A stretch of DNA of 64,000 nt from Paenibacillus_D sp047238105 (GTDB lineage Bacteria; Bacillota; Bacilli; Paenibacillales; Paenibacillaceae). The notes under the pieces are model-generated. The model searched no databases and was not told the DNA's origin. It saw only the letters and a list, made by a program, of their open reading frames with translations. Below are positions 40,573 through 48,799 of this stretch, one piece after another. The stretch is taken from the NCBI RefSeq assembly GCF_047238105.1, contig NZ_JBDFMD010000001.1:7215941-7279940 (forward strand), given 5' to 3'. Within the stretch, counting starts at the first letter, position 1; every line of letters starts with the position of its first letter. Position numbers and translations under genes: made by a program.

Positions 40573-43383
40573 ATGCGTAAAATAAGATTTGTGGTGGCTC
40601 TTTTGGTTTGCTTCCTTATGGTATCAGGTTTGATCGTAAGCCAGGCCAAGGCAGATACATCGCCCCCATCACATGACACGTGGAGGCAGGTCGACCCTGC
40701 TGATGTCGAGATTGGCAGAAGCTATCTCGTGGTGTCCGAGCACGGCGCGCTATCTAACGCTCAAGCGACAATCAAAACACCTGGCGACGTCACCGGCGAT
40801 ACTCAGATTGGCATGGCTGCCAAGCCTGTAACCATCGAAGGGGACCTCATTACATCCGAAGTAACAGACGACATGATCTGGCAGTTTGGCCGTGGCGCGA
40901 ACACTGCTGCGGCATCCGGCGGTCTGGGTGAAGGCCCGGGGTACTATGTATTCAATGACGCTCCCGGCGCAGGCGGAGGGAAGGAACCCTTGAGAAGGGA
41001 ATCCAGCTTCAATGCGCAGCATGCGCCGCTTAATACAACGGGAGCAGCCATCAATGGCAACCAGCAGAGCCTGTTGCTGCATGTTCTGGATGAACAAGAA
41101 GGCACCGTGTCCCTGTACATTTGGGGCGGGAATAACCAGTGGAACTTCGCTCTGACCAGCACGGAAGACGGCTTCACCTCGAAGAGCAGGACGGCGAACA
41201 CGACAAGTGCTGCCCAACTGCTTGAGCAGATGAAGGAGTCGCCGGCACTGCGGCTGTATGAGCCGAACGTGACTGTCGGCGTTCAGCACTACGTCATGGC
41301 TTCGTCCGGTCAAAACGGCAGTATCAGCCCGTCCTCACTGGCAGGCCATGTGTGGGTCAACGATGGAGAAGACGTGACTTTTACGTTCAACCCTGCGTTT
41401 GGCTTTGAAGTGGATACAGTAACGGTTAACGATCAAGAAGTGACAGTTACAGATAACAGATATACCATCAAGAACGTCACGGCAAGCGATACGACAATCC
41501 ATGCGACCTTTAAGCCAAGCTTGAGCGCAGCGGAGTTACCGTTCACTGTATATAATGACATCTTCTCTGTCGGCAACGTCACTACAGCTGTCGTCCTCGA
41601 CCTTGGGGAAGGCAACGCGGCCAACCTTGCTGACCTGAACGCCGACATGTTCACGGTAGGTGCAAGGAACACGAGACTCGATGGCTCCACTTTGATTTTC
41701 GACGGCTTACGCAATATTTCCAGAGTTTATGTGAACAGCAATCCCGAGCCGCTTGGCTACATCTCGCCCGCTCCGGGATCCCAAGACCTCGTAACAGATA
41801 CACCGACAAGCGGACGCTACATCATCGTAGAACTGGAGTTTTGGAATGCCAATGGCTATACATCTGGCGCTATGGTTTCCGGCAATCTGCAAAACGCATT
41901 CTCGGCAATCCTTAATTATCGTGTCAATGTGAATCGTGAGGTGAAGCTGACAGACGGCACAACCCTAACTCCAAAATTCACGCAAACAGCGGTAGTCAAC
42001 CCGGCGCTAGACAAGTTTGTCCCGGACAAAACAAACCCGGACGGCACAGGCAGCATGGACATCCTGATCTCGATCGACGAGTCCTGGCAAGAACAAGGTC
42101 CGCTTCCTCTCTTCATCTACAACCATGGCGGCGGCCGGGGCGGCCCCTCGGGGGACTACTTCGCACCTGTGCAAACCGCGAACGGCGCAGCCGTTCTCTC
42201 CAAGCGTCAACTGGAGAATCCCGGCAAGTACAACGCGCACATCATAGCTACGCAGAACCATGCGAACAATCAGGCTAACAACGAGGCCCTTATGGCTTAC
42301 GTGGAGAAGCTGGCCGCTGAGGGCAAAGTGGATCCGGACCGTATCTACATGTCCGGCTTCTCGATGGGCAGCATGTACACACTAGGTTTCTATAGCCGCA
42401 ATCCCGAGTTCCTCGCAGCCATCGTCCCGCTTGCAGGAGGCAGCTTGCCAACCGTGGCTCAGCTGACAGAGAACCCTGAGCTTACAAAAACGGCTATCTG
42501 GGCGCATACCCACAAGAATGACGGGGCTGGCAATACATGGACACAGTATTTCTCAACAGGCGCTGGCGTCAGTGGACTATATGCAAATGCCAACGTGAAT
42601 GTGCTGGAAACCAACCAGGCTTATAATTTCCCATACTTCGGATTTGACTGGACGCCTCACGAAACCGAAGCCCAAGTGTACAGCAACCTTCTTGGCCAAT
42701 CCAATGCCAGCTTCAGGTATGGCCCCAGCCAAGAAACGTTCGCAGATAAGAACATTTTTGATTGGATGTTCGCTCAGTCCAGACACACGGCGACTAGCTC
42801 AGCAACGTTGTCAGGTCCAGCATTGGTGCAGTTTGGTGATACATTCGAGGTGACTTACGGTCTTGAGAGCTTGACACAGGACGTATATGCACAAGATATT
42901 ACCATACAATACGACGCGGATAAGCTGGAGCTTGTGGGTCAGCCCGTATCCTTGGATTCCGAGAAATTTATTATTGTAGGCACAGACGGACAAGAAGGAA
43001 GCATTCGAATAATCGGCACGCATTTCAATGAGGGCGTAACCAATCCTAATCAGAATCTCTTTAAGCTGACCTTCAAGGCAAAGAACACAGCGGGTGTTGC
43101 GGATATCGCAGTCACACTTGTCGTGTTTGCTGATGGCGAGGGAGTAGAGGCGGAAGTCGATGGGGATACGCACACGGTTGAGATTCGCAAGCCTGTCGTA
43201 CCAGGTGACTTCAACAATGACAACAGAGTAAGCGTCGGTGACCTGGCTCTAGTTGCAAAAGCTTATGGCAAATCTTCCACAAGTCCGGATTGGAACGACG
43301 TGAAGAAATACGATATAAATAAGGATGGAACCATCGACATTGAAGACCTTGTCGCCTTGGCTCGTCTCATTCTGACTAACTAA
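40573..43383 (+). CDS. secreted alpha/beta-hydrolase with cohesin-like and dockerin regions
   Basis: A 936-residue exported protein. A signal peptide ends near residue 27 (SQAKA-D). Residues about 230-320 include a FIVAR/bacterial-repeat-like segment (GQNGSISPSSLAGHVWVNDGEDVTF). Residues about 480-740 are an alpha/beta-hydrolase: FIYNHGGGRGGPSGDY (oxyanion region) and the nucleophile elbow GFSMGS with Ser near 597, resembling secreted esterases/PHB-depolymerase-like enzymes. Residues about 755-870 look cohesin-like (FEVTYGLESLTQDVYAQDIT). Residues 878-932 form a type I dockerin with two Ca-binding repeats (DFNNDNRVSVGDL; DINKDGTIDIEDL). A LacI-like operator and a cre site precede it. Substrate unknown; a plant polymer ester is likely. 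Confidence 0.82.
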   Translation: MRKIRFVVALLVCFLMVSGLIVSQAKADTSPPSHDTWRQVDPADVEIGRSYLVVSEHGALSNAQATIKTPGDVTGDTQIGMAAKPVTIEGDLITSEVTDDMIWQFGRGANTAAASGGLGEGPGYYVFNDAPGAGGGKEPLRRESSFNAQHAPLNTTGAAINGNQQSLLLHVLDEQEGTVSLYIWGGNNQWNFALTSTEDGFTSKSRTANTTSAAQLLEQMKESPALRLYEPNVTVGVQHYVMASSGQNGSISPSSLAGHVWVNDGEDVTFTFNPAFGFEVDTVTVNDQEVTVTDNRYTIKNVTASDTTIHATFKPSLSAAELPFTVYNDIFSVGNVTTAVVLDLGEGNAANLADLNADMFTVGARNTRLDGSTLIFDGLRNISRVYVNSNPEPLGYISPAPGSQDLVTDTPTSGRYIIVELEFWNANGYTSGAMVSGNLQNAFSAILNYRVNVNREVKLTDGTTLTPKFTQTAVVNPALDKFVPDKTNPDGTGSMDILISIDESWQEQGPLPLFIYNHGGGRGGPSGDYFAPVQTANGAAVLSKRQLENPGKYNAHIIATQNHANNQANNEALMAYVEKLAAEGKVDPDRIYMSGFSMGSMYTLGFYSRNPEFLAAIVPLAGGSLPTVAQLTENPELTKTAIWAHTHKNDGAGNTWTQYFSTGAGVSGLYANANVNVLETNQAYNFPYFGFDWTPHETEAQVYSNLLGQSNASFRYGPSQETFADKNIFDWMFAQSRHTATSSATLSGPALVQFGDTFEVTYGLESLTQDVYAQDITIQYDADKLELVGQPVSLDSEKFIIVGTDGQEGSIRIIGTHFNEGVTNPNQNLFKLTFKAKNTAGVADIAVTLVVFADGEGVEAEVDGDTHTVEIRKPVVPGDFNNDNRVSVGDLALVAKAYGKSSTSPDWNDVKKYDINKDGTIDIEDLVALARLILTN

Positions 43384-43398
43384 TCTGAGTTAAAGACA

Positions 43399-43431
43399 CC
43401 GCCCCCTCTTCTGCAAGGATAGAGGGGGCGG
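43399..43431 (+). terminator. strong hairpin terminator after the secreted hydrolase
   Basis: CCGCCCCCTCT and AGAGGGGGCGG form a perfect 11-bp GC-rich stem. The T run is absent, but the place 16 nt after the stop supports termination. Confidence 0.65.
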
Positions 43432-43443
43432 ACTATGTTCATG

Positions 43444-43517
43444 GGCGTAAAGCAATGGATGCTATGGCCATCTATCTTTTCTTCTTCGGTATGATGGGGT
43501 TTCTGATTGTCGGATTG
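43444..43517 (+). repeat. 74-bp direct repeat, copy A
   Basis: This stretch matches 48369-48442 with only a handful of mismatches. It covers the ribosome-site region and the first 21 codons of the small membrane protein encoded at 48380. The two copies flank the GntR-ilvD-AraC-gap block. Confidence 0.85.
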
Positions 43518-43559
43518 CCATTTGCACTTAACCTTGCGTATGGCGAAATCTGTGCGTAA
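43455..43559 (+). pseudogene. truncated copy of the small Fnr-group membrane protein
   Basis: The frame from 43455 reads MDAMAIYLFFFGMMGFLIVG, identical to the start of the intact protein at 48380, then diverges into an unrelated 14-residue tail and stops at 43557. The GGAGG ribosome site of the intact gene is replaced by TGGGCG. No Fnr box lies upstream. It is probably a non-functional fragment. Confidence 0.7.
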
Positions 43560-43604
43560 AAGCGTATCGATGAAAGCAGCCTCCAATTAAACTTCTTGCT
43601 TTTA

Positions 43605-43632
43605 ATATATGTATGCGATATATTGCATATAT
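43605..43632 (+). promoter_or_regulatory. inverted repeat upstream of the GntR gene
   Basis: ATATATG (43605-43611) and CATATAT (43626-43632) are inverted, with an inner pair ATGC/GCAT at 43613-43616 and 43625-43628. It lies 27 nt before the GntR start and is a likely operator for autoregulation. Confidence 0.5.
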
Positions 43633-43658
43633 GAGAATTGAGGAGTGGAGATGATCAC

Positions 43659-44324
43659 ATGCCAGTGCCTAAAAATTTTGTCTCGCCTGCACGGATGTCC
43701 GCAAAAGAAAGAGCCTTCTCCCAAATTCAACGATGGATTATCGATGGTACTCTGCAACCCGGGGAAAAACTTGTGGACTCCGAATTGGCCGAGTCGCTTG
43801 GCGTAAGCCGCACACCGATTCGGGAAGCATTTCAGCTACTCGAAGTACAAGGCCTTGTTTCTACCCATCCTGGAAAAGAAACAAAGGTAAAGGAAATCGA
43901 GAAGGGTGACATCTTCAAGATGTATTCAACGATGGCTGCTCTTCAGGCTTTAGCAGCCGAAACTACTGCAAAAGTTATTATTCCAGAACAAATTGAGCAA
44001 CTGAGAGCGCTTAATCTAGAATTTGCAAGTGCCATCAATAGTGGTCAAGCTTATCAAGCAATGGAGGCGGATGAACAGTTCCACAACCTGATTGTAGAAC
44101 TTTCTGATAATCCCTATGTCGCTTCATTCAGCGCATCCCTTCAGATTCATATCCGGCGCTTCAAATACGTGTTCTTAGAGCAGCCGACTACTGAGACACA
44201 AGCTTCAGTCCGTGAGCATGATTTAATTATTGCCGCCCTCGGGAAGAATGATCCTGATAACGCCCAGGCAATGATGAAGCAAAATTTCATCCGTCCGATG
44301 CAGGAACTGCACGGATTACTTTAA
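43659..44324 (+). CDS. GntR-family regulator, FadR/FCD subgroup
   Basis: A 221-residue regulator. The N-terminal winged helix has GEKLVDSELAESLGVSRTPIREAFQLLEVQGLV, and the FCD ligand domain follows (EADEQFHNLIVELSDNPYVASF, with His/Asp metal-site residues). The start at 43659 follows GTGGAG by eight bases. It lies 20 nt before ilvD and probably controls it; a small acid metabolite is the likely effector. Confidence 0.9.
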   Translation: MPVPKNFVSPARMSAKERAFSQIQRWIIDGTLQPGEKLVDSELAESLGVSRTPIREAFQLLEVQGLVSTHPGKETKVKEIEKGDIFKMYSTMAALQALAAETTAKVIIPEQIEQLRALNLEFASAINSGQAYQAMEADEQFHNLIVELSDNPYVASFSASLQIHIRRFKYVFLEQPTTETQASVREHDLIIAALGKNDPDNAQAMMKQNFIRPMQELHGLL

Positions 44325-44344
44325 ACAGACAGGAGCGTGGGAGT

Positions 44345-46030
44345 ATGGGAAACGAAAAAGATCTTCGTATTCGCAGCAAGGTGATTAGCGAGGGGGTCAA
44401 CCGAGTACCGAACAGAGCGATGCTGCGCGCGGTTGGTTTTACAGATGAGGATTTCAAAAAGCCGATGATTGGCGTGGCTAGTACATGGAGTGAGGTAACC
44501 CCATGTAATATGCATATCAATGAATTGGCCGTTCAAGCCAAACAAGGAGTACGGAACCATGGCGGTGCTCCGCTGATTTTTAATACGATTACAGTCTCAG
44601 ATGGTATTTCCATGGGACACGGTGGCATGCTTTTCTCACTGCCAAGCAGGGAAGCCATCGCGGATTCGATTGAGATCGTAACAGGTGCTGAGCGCTTTGA
44701 CGGTCTAGTGGCCATCGGGGGATGCGACAAAAACACGCCTGCCTGTCTGATGGCGATCGGGCGGCTAAATATCCCATCCGTTTACGTCTACGGCGGAACG
44801 ATACAACCGGGAAAGCTCGACGGTAAAAACGTCGATATCGTAACGGCTTTTGAAGCGGTAGGTCAATATCATGATGGAAAAATATCAGAAGAACAGCTCC
44901 ACAAGGTAGAATGCAGCGTCTGTCCGGGGCCGGGCTCTTGCGGCGGCATGTATACCGCCAACACAATGGCCGCTGCGGCGGAAGCAATGGGCATGAGCCT
45001 TCCTGGTTCATCTTCTACGCCAGCCATTTCACCTGATAAAGCAGCAGAATGTGATGCGGCCGGCAAACAAGTCATTTCACTGCTGGAACGGGAGATCTAC
45101 CCCAAAGATATCATGACGAAAAAAGCGTTTGAGAATGCGATTACGGTTGTCATGGCTTTGGGAGGCTCAACAAATGCGTTCCTGCATTTGCCCGCCATTG
45201 CGCATTCGGTAGGCGTAGATTTAACATTGGATGATTTTGAGCGGATACGGGTGCGCGTTCCCCATTTGGCAGACTTGAAGCCAAGCGGTCAACATGCCAT
45301 GCAGGATTTGAACGATATTGGCGGCATTCCTGGCGTGATGAAGTTATTACTGGCCGAGGGACTTCTGCACGGTGATTGCCTAACGGTCACAGGTAAGACC
45401 TTGGCAGAGAATCTAGCTGAGGCTGCTCCGTTAAAAAACGACCAGGAGGTTATTCGGCCATTACAAGAGCCGCTGAAGGCAAATGGACCATTGGTTGTAC
45501 TTAGAGGCAACCTTGCCCCTGAAGGCGCCGTAGCCAAAATGTCAGGTATGAAGAAGCTTCGATTTGTCGGACCGGCGAAAGTGTTTGACAGCGAGGAGGC
45601 CGCCACGGAAGCCATCTTGAGAAATGAAATTCAAAAAGGGGATGTATTGGTTATCCGTTATTGTGGACCAAAGGGCGGTCCAGGCATGCCGGAGATGCTA
45701 TCGGTTACCGCATTAATTGTAGGCAAGGGGCTTGGCGGGGAAGTTGCCCTGATTACGGATGGAAGGTTCTCAGGCGGCTCGCATGGATTCGTAGTCGGAC
45801 ATGTTTCACCTGAGGCGCAGGTAGGCGGACCGGTCGCGCTGCTGAGGAACGGAGACATGATCACCATCGACAGCGAAACGCAGCAGATTATGTTCAACGT
45901 GACAGAAGAGGAGTTGGCTGCCAGGGCTCAAGCATGGATACAGCCTCCGCTGAAAGTAAATTCAGGCGTGCTAGTGAAGTATGCAAGATTAGTTTCCTCT
46001 GCATCTAAAGGTGCAGTGACAGATATTTAA
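44345..46030 (+). CDS. ilvD: dihydroxy-acid dehydratase (IlvD/Edd family)
   Basis: A 561-residue iron-sulfur dehydratase. Cluster Cys are in TPCNMHI, GGCDKNTPACLM and CSVCPGPGSCGGMYTANTM. GGPGMPEM and TDGRFSGGSHG are family hallmarks. It makes 2-keto acids of valine/isoleucine synthesis. As it stands apart from other ilv genes and next to a GntR regulator, a sugar-acid dehydratase role is a possible alternative. Confidence 0.92.
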   Translation: MGNEKDLRIRSKVISEGVNRVPNRAMLRAVGFTDEDFKKPMIGVASTWSEVTPCNMHINELAVQAKQGVRNHGGAPLIFNTITVSDGISMGHGGMLFSLPSREAIADSIEIVTGAERFDGLVAIGGCDKNTPACLMAIGRLNIPSVYVYGGTIQPGKLDGKNVDIVTAFEAVGQYHDGKISEEQLHKVECSVCPGPGSCGGMYTANTMAAAAEAMGMSLPGSSSTPAISPDKAAECDAAGKQVISLLEREIYPKDIMTKKAFENAITVVMALGGSTNAFLHLPAIAHSVGVDLTLDDFERIRVRVPHLADLKPSGQHAMQDLNDIGGIPGVMKLLLAEGLLHGDCLTVTGKTLAENLAEAAPLKNDQEVIRPLQEPLKANGPLVVLRGNLAPEGAVAKMSGMKKLRFVGPAKVFDSEEAATEAILRNEIQKGDVLVIRYCGPKGGPGMPEMLSVTALIVGKGLGGEVALITDGRFSGGSHGFVVGHVSPEAQVGGPVALLRNGDMITIDSETQQIMFNVTEEELAARAQAWIQPPLKVNSGVLVKYARLVSSASKGAVTDI

Positions 46031-46045
46031 TAATCATCTTATTGG

Positions 46046-46075
46046 AAGCCACGCTAATCGTGGTTTCTTTTTTTG
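46046..46075 (+). terminator. Rho-independent terminator after ilvD
   Basis: AAGCCACG and CGTGGTTT pair around CTAAT and are followed by C and seven T. It ends 45 nt after the ilvD stop. Confidence 0.8.
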
Positions 46076-46098
46076 TAAGTAAGTTCTTGTTTCCTTCA

Positions 46099-46953
46099 TT
46101 ATTGGGCAGCTGAGAACTTGCGGGAGATTTCCCGATATGCCGTTGGTGACATGCCTTTCTTAGCCTTAAATTGTCTGATGAAGTACGTGTCATACTCAAA
46201 ACCGGTCGAACGTGCGATTTCATTTAAGCTCATATCTGTATGAGTCAGAAGATCCCCCGCGATCTTCAAGCGATGCGACAGCAAGTAACCCATCGCTGTG
46301 CATCCGCATCTTTCCTGAAACAGCTTATTGAGAGAAACCCGGTTCAAGTGCGCGCATTTCGTTAAATCCTCCAGCGTGATTCTATCTGGATAATGAGTGT
46401 GTATGTAGTCCAGTACGATATCCACAGGGGATTGTTCGCTGTGACGGTTTAAATCTTCAAGAACACTCATTATTTGGATATAATATTTTTTTATTCTGCA
46501 AGCCCACAGGGCATCGCTTTGTGCATGTACTTCGGTGCCAAGCACAAAAAACCATTCAAATAATTGTGGATATGCCTTCTCGGTTATGCGAGATATTCCG
46601 GTCCGTGCAGGAGCTTTAAGAAACAGCGAAAGACCCGTTTGTATTCGTGGACGGGTCGGGAAATAATGTTTTGTTTCAGAATGAGGGGTCGAATCAAGAA
46701 AATCAGGGTGAAAACAAAATGATGATGCAAAAGCGTCCTGATTGTCTATAACTTCGATCTTGTCCTCAGCAGACAGACAAAGGACAGCGGGCGCAGCAAT
46801 GCTGACCGGGCGTTCGTTCAGTACTCCTCTTATCCTTCCATTCGTCACAAATATAAGAGTAAACCGATCCGGGTAGGGGAGACAAGCAAAGTCCTCGGCA
46901 GCGATAAATTCGATATTTACCGTTCTATTTTTATGGCGGTCAATTTGCGGCAT
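46099..46953 (-). CDS. AraC-family transcriptional regulator
   Basis: A 284-residue regulator. The C-terminal pair of HTH motifs is clear: ITLEDLTKCAHLNRVSLNKLFQERCGCTAMGYLLSHRL and DMSLNEIARSTGFEYDTYFIRQFKAKKGMSPTAYR. The N-terminal half is a cupin-like sensor. The ATG at 46953 follows AGGTGAG; the GTG at 46962 overlaps that site. It is divergent from gap, a possible target. Confidence 0.88.
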   Translation of the reverse strand: MPQIDRHKNRTVNIEFIAAEDFACLPYPDRFTLIFVTNGRIRGVLNERPVSIAAPAVLCLSAEDKIEVIDNQDAFASSFCFHPDFLDSTPHSETKHYFPTRPRIQTGLSLFLKAPARTGISRITEKAYPQLFEWFFVLGTEVHAQSDALWACRIKKYYIQIMSVLEDLNRHSEQSPVDIVLDYIHTHYPDRITLEDLTKCAHLNRVSLNKLFQERCGCTAMGYLLSHRLKIAGDLLTHTDMSLNEIARSTGFEYDTYFIRQFKAKKGMSPTAYREISRKFSAAQ

Positions 46954-47055
46954 GGTTCTCACCTGACAGATAGTATAGTTAAATGCTTCATTTATGACAG
47001 TGTATCATAAAAATACAAGCGATATACTTTAAATAACAACAAAAGAAGGGTGGTT

Positions 47056-48063
47056 ATGATGATGGCCATTAACATCGCAATTAACGGATTTGGCAGAATT
47101 GGCAGACTTGCATTTCGGCAGCTTTTTAATACGGAGGGCTATCGAATTGCAGCCATCAATGATCTTACAAGTCCGCAGATGCTTGCGCACCTGCTGAAGC
47201 ATGATACAACGCAAGGGCAATATGACGCCAAGATTGGCTACAGTGAGAATGGCTTGACCGTGAACGGTATGGATATTCCGATCTTTAACGAAAAGGATCC
47301 CAGAAGGCTTCCGTGGGAAGAGTTTCAAATTGATGTTGTTCTCGAGTGCACCGGCTTTTTCGCATCCAAACAAGCGTCAGCAGCACATATTGAAGCAGGC
47401 GCGAAAAAGGTGCTGATCTCCACGACCGCTGGCAAGGATCTACCAACCATCGTTTTCGGCATCAATGAGCATACCTTGACTAAAAACGATACCATTGTCT
47501 CGGCTGCTTCCTGTACGACGAATTGCCTTGCGCCCATGGCGTATTACTTAAACGAGCTTGCACCGCTCAAAAAGGGCTTTATGACCACCATTCACGCCTA
47601 CACAAACGACCAGAATACCTTGGATGGACCCCACGCCAATGTCGACCTGCGACGGGCACGTTCTGCGGCGGGCAACATTATCCCGACCTCAACCGGAGCT
47701 GCAAAAGCAATCGGACTCGTCATCCCGACCCTGGATGGCAAGCTGGACGGGACATCGCAAAGGGTGCCAGTCATGGCCGGTTCACTGACAGAATTGACTG
47801 CAGTCGTAGCCGGCTCTGTGACAGCAGAGCAGGTGAATAAGAAGATGGAGCAGTCCCAATCGGATGTATATGGATATACAGAGGAACAGCTTGTTTCATC
47901 TGATATTATCGGCATGACTTACGGCAGCCTGTTTGACGCGACACAGACGAAGGTTACAGAGTTGGGAACAGATACATTGGTGAAAATTGCTGCGTGGTAT
48001 GATAACGAGAATTCCTTTACCAGCCAGTTAATACGTACCGCAAAACATTTGGCAAATTTATAA
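47056..48063 (+). CDS. gap: glyceraldehyde-3-phosphate dehydrogenase, type I
   Basis: A 335-residue glycolytic enzyme. NAD-binding INGFGRIGRLAFR lies at the N-terminus and the catalytic Cys is in SAASCTTNCLAP. WYDNENSFTSQL at the end is typical. Three adjacent ATGs (47056, 47059, 47062) follow AGAAGGG. Standing alone, away from pgk-tpi, it may be a second or gluconeogenic GapDH paralogue. Confidence 0.93.
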   Translation: MMMAINIAINGFGRIGRLAFRQLFNTEGYRIAAINDLTSPQMLAHLLKHDTTQGQYDAKIGYSENGLTVNGMDIPIFNEKDPRRLPWEEFQIDVVLECTGFFASKQASAAHIEAGAKKVLISTTAGKDLPTIVFGINEHTLTKNDTIVSAASCTTNCLAPMAYYLNELAPLKKGFMTTIHAYTNDQNTLDGPHANVDLRRARSAAGNIIPTSTGAAKAIGLVIPTLDGKLDGTSQRVPVMAGSLTELTAVVAGSVTAEQVNKKMEQSQSDVYGYTEEQLVSSDIIGMTYGSLFDATQTKVTELGTDTLVKIAAWYDNENSFTSQLIRTAKHLANL

Positions 48064-48078
48064 GGTTAGCAGGCTAAT

Positions 48079-48122
48079 AAACTCGCTCAGTCGGCTCATG
48101 GGGCCAGCTGAGCGAGTTTTTA
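48079..48122 (+). terminator. Rho-independent terminator after gap
   Basis: AACTCGCTCAG and CTGAGCGAGTT form a perfect 11-bp stem around a larger loop and end in TTTTT. Confidence 0.85.
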
Positions 48123-48148
48123 GTCGAGGGAAAAGAATAGATTAAGCT

Positions 48149-48191
48149 TGTGATAAAAATCACATCCTTAAGGATGAAGCAGGGTTACAAT
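48149..48191 (+). promoter_or_regulatory. class II Fnr-dependent promoter
   Basis: TGTGATAAAAATCACA (48149-48164) is a perfect TGTGA-N6-TCACA Fnr box. TACAAT at 48186-48191 is a -10 element; the start point would be near 48198, placing the box centre at about -41.5, the standard distance for Fnr activation. There is no good -35, as expected for such promoters. Confidence 0.8.
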
Positions 48192-48239
48192 AATCTCAGA
48201 ACGAATGGTAACGTCATATTTTACTTAGGGGTGAGGTTA

Positions 48240-48380
48240 ATGGAAGTTATGTTCGTCATCATGGGATGCAGTTTAGCAATACTCGTTGTACTAGGCATTC
48301 TCGTAATGGGCGCATTGGAAATGGAACCGGTTGATAAGACATTTCCGACAGGTCAAACGTTGAATGGAGGCGTGAAGTAA
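48240..48380 (+). CDS. small single-span membrane protein
   Basis: A 46-residue protein beginning MEVMFVIMGCSLAILVVLGILVMG, one membrane span, followed by a short polar tail MEPVDKTFPTGQTLNGGVK. GGGGTGAGG precedes the ATG at 48240. Its stop overlaps the next start (TAATG). An Fnr-type promoter lies upstream. I do not recognise the family; it may be a subunit or regulator of an anaerobic membrane complex. Confidence 0.75.
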   Translation: MEVMFVIMGCSLAILVVLGILVMGALEMEPVDKTFPTGQTLNGGVK

Positions 48381-48442
48381 TGGATGCTATGGCCATTTAT
48401 CTTTTCTTCTTCGGTATGATGGGGTTTCTAATTGTCGGATTG
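48369..48442 (+). repeat. 74-bp direct repeat, copy B
   Basis: Matches 43444-43517; this copy holds the intact start of the second small membrane protein. See copy A for extent and mismatches. Confidence 0.85.
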
Positions 48443-48526
48443 CTACTGGCACCTAGCCATGTAACCATTCCTATAGACGATGAAATCGAGGATAACCAAA
48501 ACATAGCCATAACTGTAGTGAAGTAA
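48380..48526 (+). CDS. small membrane protein, second of an Fnr-linked pair
   Basis: A 48-residue protein, MDAMAIYLFFFGMMGFLIVGLLLAP at one end and an acidic tail (IPIDDEIEDNQN) at the other. GGAGG lies nine bases before the ATG, and translation is coupled to the preceding gene by a TAATG overlap. A 3'-truncated copy is at 43455. Conserved spacing, ribosome sites and the Fnr promoter argue that both tiny genes are real. Confidence 0.75.
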   Translation: MDAMAIYLFFFGMMGFLIVGLLLAPSHVTIPIDDEIEDNQNIAITVVK

Positions 48527-48540
48527 TTTTTGAAAAAGTG

Positions 48541-48566
48541 AAACCACGCCAAGCGTGGTTTTTTGT
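48541..48566 (+). terminator. Rho-independent terminator after the small-protein pair
   Basis: AAACCACGC and GCGTGGTTT form a perfect 9-bp stem around CAA, followed by TTTT. Confidence 0.82.
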
Positions 48567-48616
48567 CGAGGGGCCGAGAACTTACCTGCTTAGTAGATCG
48601 AACAAAAATTGGGGGT

Positions 48617-48645
48617 TTGACAAAGTGAAGACGCGGTGACATAAT
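48617..48645 (+). promoter_or_regulatory. promoter upstream of the glycosidase-like gene
   Basis: TTGACA (48617-48622), a 17-nt spacer and CATAAT (48640-48645) form a good promoter. Just downstream lies AAATAATTTAATCA (48660-48673), which recurs at 49867-49880 before the TetR gene. The rest of the 48567-48799 gap shows no gene. Confidence 0.55.
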
Positions 48646-48799
48646 ATTTTTAATTGAATAAATAATTTAATCAAAAATAAATGCAGGAAACGGAGGGGGC
48701 TCGACTTCGTTTGGGTGACCATCATACGAATTCCCGGTTGCTCCCATACGGAAGTATGAAGTCAACGATGAGAAGATCGCCTATCAAGGAGGAATTTCA

